Of a DNA stretch of 64,000 nucleotides, positions 62,101 through 64,000 are shown one piece after another (position 1 is the stretch's first letter; the number at the start of each line of letters is the position of its first letter). A program made the translations under genes and the position numbers. The notes below the pieces were generated by a model that saw only the letters and a list, made by a program, of their open reading frames with translations, made no database searches and was not told where the DNA came from. This stretch comes from Phycisphaerae bacterium (GTDB lineage Bacteria; Planctomycetota; Phycisphaerae; UBA1845; JAFGLZ01), in NCBI GenBank assembly GCA_016927755.1, contig JAFGLZ010000139.1, positions 21,457-85,456 on the forward strand. Reading direction: 5' to 3'.

Positions 62101-63176
62101 TCCTGAGGGTGGAGTCTCGTCTCCCACGACGCGTAGGTCGGTTCGACCTCCTTCTCCTCCAGGATGCTGCTCCAAACGGGACTGTAATAGACCTGCCCCG
62201 CCGAGACGTCCCAGTCCCAGAGCCCGTCCGTGGCGGCTTCCATGGCCAGGCGATGCTTCTCCTCGCTAGCCCGGAGCGCTTCGGCCATTTGACTACGAGC
62301 CGTGACGTCAAGGAACGTGACGACGCCCGCGATCATCGTGCCCTGGTCATCGCGGATGGGCGCGGCATTGCACAGGATCAGAGACTCCGTGCCGTCGGCG
62401 CGGCGGAGGAGCATTTCTTGGTTCTCGGTTGACTCGGCCCGCACCGCGGCCTTGGGCAGGGGCAACTCGAGAGGCGGCCATGGGGTGCCGTCGGGATAGA
62501 AGCAGGACCAAGTCATCTCCTGTCTATCGCGTAAAGACACCTGAACCTGCTTCTCCCTGGTCTGGCCGTTGATCCGCTGGGCTTCCTTGTTGACGATGAA
62601 GACGCGGCAGTCCGACGCTTCGGCCACCATGATGCCGACGGGGGACTGATCGATGACGGCCTCCAGCAGGGCGCGCCAGCGAGCGGACTCGCTCTCGGCG
62701 CGCCTTCGGTCGGTAATGTCCCAGAACGCACCCAGGATGCCCGTGACGTTACCGGCCTCGTCCTTGACGGGGGTCTTGATGGTTCGGACGAAGCGTTCCT
62801 GACCGTCGCGAACGTGTTTCTCATCGAGTTCTTCGGTGGAGCCCGACTCAAGAATTCTCCGGTCATCGGCCCGGTACTTGTCGGCCAGGTCGGTCGGGTA
62901 GAAGTCGTGGTCGGTCTTGCCGCACAGGTCCTCCGGTTCGAGGCCGAGATCCTCGGCGAAGCTGCGATTACAGGAGATGAACACTGAGTCGGGGCTCTTG
63001 ATGAAGACCTTTACGGGGAGGTTCTCGACTAGAGAGCGGTAGCGGCTTTCGCCGGCGAGCAGCGCCTGTTCCACGCGCTCAAGACGCGCCACGGATGCCT
63101 CCAGCTCTCGGTTTCTCCGACGAAGCGTCTCCAGTTCGTCAAGGAGCTGTTTCCTGGACTCGTCCTTGTCCTGCAT
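59130..63176 (-). CDS. Hybrid histidine kinase with seven PAS domains and a receiver
   Basis: 1348 residues from ATG 63176 (GTG 63182 also possible). An N-terminal coiled coil is followed by seven PAS units (about 45-165, 175-310, 320-440, 450-590, 600-715, 730-850, 855-980). Next come HisKA ('LAGGIAHDFNNLLVAILGNA'), HATPase ('IIMNLITNASEAVGQ', 'VTDTGCGMDDETRRKLFDPF', 'GRGLGMAAVLGIVRGH') and a C-terminal receiver ('VLLVDDEEAV', 'LLDLTMPNMDGEE', 'FIQKPY'). No membrane helix, so sensing is cytoplasmic. PAS 6 and 7 are near copies; PAS 2 and 4 share an unusual 'DG(S/T)PWPP' insertion. No haem or flavin ligand was assigned. No output regulator is adjacent. Confidence 0.93.
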   Translation of the reverse strand: MQDKDESRKQLLDELETLRRRNRELEASVARLERVEQALLAGESRYRSLVENLPVKVFIKSPDSVFISCNRSFAEDLGLEPEDLCGKTDHDFYPTDLADKYRADDRRILESGSTEELDEKHVRDGQERFVRTIKTPVKDEAGNVTGILGAFWDITDRRRAESESARWRALLEAVIDQSPVGIMVAEASDCRVFIVNKEAQRINGQTREKQVQVSLRDRQEMTWSCFYPDGTPWPPLELPLPKAAVRAESTENQEMLLRRADGTESLILCNAAPIRDDQGTMIAGVVTFLDVTARSQMAEALRASEEKHRLAMEAATDGLWDWDVSAGQVYYSPVWSSILEEKEVEPTYASWETRLHPQDRQRVLSSLRGHLDGHTHNWHCEHRLRTGGGQWKWVVGRGRVVDRDAEGRPLRMVGTMTDIGKRKQAEQGLERANTFLRAVIEQAPFGIQVCEGTADDWELTTINKEAQRIIGVPEQQHQGLGWAEGRPKRPEKSTWKMFRADGSPWPPEQAPLVAAMLEGKVTKNEEMIIRRPDGTEFTILCNAAPIYDGGGALIGGIVTYPDVTERKKALQALLESEERYRLLVETMRDGLAVQRDGRLTFVNQSFCRMLGYSPNELIGRNMIALLDEPNRLEFDRQMVRRRKGAADPYELELTGRGGRKVYTLVSPQPAFEEDGVYRGSFGVFTDITGRKRAEEAMRASEANYRAIFDSANDAIFVHDAETGAILDVNLMACEVCGYEKDDLCRLTVGDFSAGEPPYTQEEALKWIAKALQGRPQVFEWEGKTKDGQPFWVEVSLKCAEIDGKRRVLSIAREIADRKRAEEALRASEANYRAIFDSANDAIFVHDATTGRILDVNRKTCEMFGYAAHELRHVDVGQISSAAHPYTDEQAMIKVEKAAEGHPQIFEWQARSKDGRLFWVEVSLKRVEIGGRPCVLAIARDIADRKQAEDERRRLEAQIQHAQKLESLGVLAGGIAHDFNNLLVAILGNAELALMDLSPVSPALESIQAIEAAGRRAADLCRQMLAYSGKGKFIVEPIDLNEVVTEMAHLLEVSISKKVALRYHLAGGLPSVEADATQIRQIIMNLITNASEAVGQESGVISIGTGAMNCDRPYLSESYLDDDLPAGRYVYLEVTDTGCGMDDETRRKLFDPFFTTKFTGRGLGMAAVLGIVRGHKGAIKVYTEPGRGTTFKILLPEHGGPAQPLASEPADEMDWSAFGTVLLVDDEEAVRSICRQVLEKVGFTVLAAEDGRQALDLFREHPDEIVCVLLDLTMPNMDGEETFRELRRIRKDVRVILASGYNEQEVINRFAGKGLAGFIQKPYELRKLIAKMRQILEGPGGHTDAVSGR
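60330..61091 (-). repeat. Tandem duplication of a PAS-coding unit, 381 bp
   Basis: The segments around 60641 and 61022 are nearly identical over about 80 bp and lie exactly 381 bp (127 codons) apart. Both encode 'ASEANYRAIFDSANDAIFVH'. Boundaries are approximate. Confidence 0.85.
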
Positions 63177-63483
63177 GGTCACACATCTCCTCGAGGTGAC
63201 GGCAGCGTGTTTCGGGCGTCCGGCGGTTTTCTTCGAACGATTTCGGGCTCGCCAAGGTGAGAAATGCCATAGTGGCCCCCGAGCCGCCGACCCACCGGCG
63301 CTGGGATCCCGTAGGACTCAGTCATTCTACCTAATGCGGCCGGGTCTATCACTGTCTGTTGTCCCATGCGGACCGGTCGCGGGGGCGGCCCGCCCTCGGA
63401 ATGCGGTTTGCCACTTCCCCAATCCTCTGCCGCAGCCGCCCCCTGGGCGTCGCCTGGGGCGTTGGCTGGATTCGGGATGGTGG

Positions 63484-63523
63484 ATGTCGTGTAATGTCGC
63501 GGAATGCCGCGAAATGCGCGGTC
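63484..63523 (+). repeat. 10-bp ATG-phased repeat, cluster 1
   Basis: ATG recurs at 63484, 63494, 63504 and 63514; the units fit a loose ATGYCGCGRA consensus. Confidence 0.75.
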
Positions 63524-63600
63524 TTGCAGGGTCCGGGGGGGACATTCCCTGGTAATCCGTGCCTGTTGAGCCTGTGGGGGCGGCTGCGTGGGCGAGTCGG

Positions 63601-63680
63601 ATGACGGCAGATGTCTCGGAATGTCTCGAAATGTCCCGGAATGCACCGGCATGCGCCGGAATGCACCGGAATGCGCTACT
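63601..63680 (+). repeat. 10-bp ATG-phased repeat, cluster 2
   Basis: ATG recurs every 10 bp at 63601, 63611, 63621, 63631, 63641, 63651, 63661 and 63671; core consensus ATGYMCCGGA. The unit is not a multiple of three, so all three frames are crossed. Confidence 0.85.
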
Positions 63681-64000
63681 TTGCCGGCGGTGGACCCTTC
63701 CTGCATACGTTCGACGCTCCCCGTGGGAACCGTCAGGGGATAGACCGCACATGCGGCGGCCTCTTGGACGGCTTGGCAATTCGTGAGATCGGTTGTCTTT
63801 CGCATGTCATCCTCAGGCCGTGCTTGGCGACGGCGCGTTGTCTCGGTTTCCTCATGATGGATAAGGGGGTCGGGGTACCGCGTGGGGTCATGCCGGGGTG
63901 AGCATTGGGATGGGTGCCGAGGAGGGAGGGGTTGTCGAGGCAAGCCGCGTCAGATGGGGATTCAAAGCGGCGTCGAGCCCCGACGGGGCAGGCCGTCGCA

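Larger units (their letters stand above)
63183..64000. other. Apparently non-coding tract at the window end
   Basis: 818 bp with open frames on both strands, but their products are Pro/Arg/His-rich, show no recognisable fold and follow the local repeats, so I reject them as genes. It holds two clusters of a 10-bp ATG-phased repeat and a GCCCC-GAC-GGGGC dyad near 63980. It may contain the promoter of the kinase gene; none was identified. Confidence 0.5.

Noticed and set aside
60249..62432. 727-codon plus-strand frame opposite the PAS kinase
   Set aside because: Antisense shadow of a strongly supported kinase; codon pattern results from high GC.
63179..63943. 254-codon minus-strand frame at the window end
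   Set aside because: Pro/Arg/His-rich translation with no fold; it follows the 10-bp repeats and has alternatives of similar length in other frames.

Overview
The window is a GC-rich bacterial chromosome segment with about 45 protein genes and no rRNA, tRNA, CRISPR array, phage or transposase that I can see. I would place it tentatively in Planctomycetota (Phycisphaerae-like). The reasons are the mix of short operons and single genes, two GroEL paralogues around one GroES, Bat-type genes, a very large PAS kinase, and anaerobe-type nitrogen-stress genes. This is inference from gene content, not a phylogenetic result.

Layout. 1-5.4 kb: the end of a BatD gene, a TPR/SH3 (BatE-like) gene, frr, a TPR-like membrane protein and a transglutaminase-like protein. 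5.5-19.2 kb: upp, then an exopolysaccharide locus. It holds three family-2 glycosyltransferases, a Wzt-type ABC ATPase, a large membrane protein, a CpsD-type kinase, a Wzz-type chain-length protein and a Wza-type export lipoprotein. A divergent ExeA-type ATPase carries six 40-residue repeats. 19.3-35.5 kb: housekeeping and signalling genes (pyk, uvrA, metK, a PMT-like membrane protein, a diguanylate cyclase, an RND/MMPL exporter, a zinc alcohol dehydrogenase and a histidine kinase). 35.5-45.6 kb: rpsO-pnp, a receiver protein, then groEL1-groES-groEL2, a strong terminator, and dnaJ-grpE-zinc ribbon-yacG. 45.8-51.3 kb: a YdjC-like deacetylase, an NRAMP-like transporter without the usual metal-binding motifs, a GNAT-TIM-barrel-like fusion and a DUF58 protein.

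51.4-58.9 kb is the most interesting part. A membrane-anchored tetrahaem cytochrome c, a Tat-exported four-cluster ferredoxin (NrfC/PsrB type), an NrfD/PsrC-type quinol subunit and an octahaem HAO-family cytochrome form one tight operon. It is followed by an Rrf2 regulator, a 37-codon coupled ORF, a small zinc-ribbon protein, the hybrid-cluster protein Hcp and, convergently, a rubredoxin. The simplest reading is quinol-driven periplasmic reduction of nitrite or hydroxylamine, coupled to cytoplasmic NO/hydroxylamine defence. The pairing of HAO with an NrfCD-type complex is worth testing. The window closes with a seven-PAS hybrid histidine kinase and an apparently non-coding tract with a 10-bp ATG-phased repeat.

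Regulatory signals read directly from sequence: a perfect-consensus sigma-54 promoter with an upstream dyad before groEL1; several sigma-70-like promoters whose predicted +1 falls on or within 5 nt of the start codon, suggesting leaderless mRNAs; a perfect 30-bp palindromic terminator after groEL2; and GTG/TTG starts supported by Shine-Dalgarno spacing.
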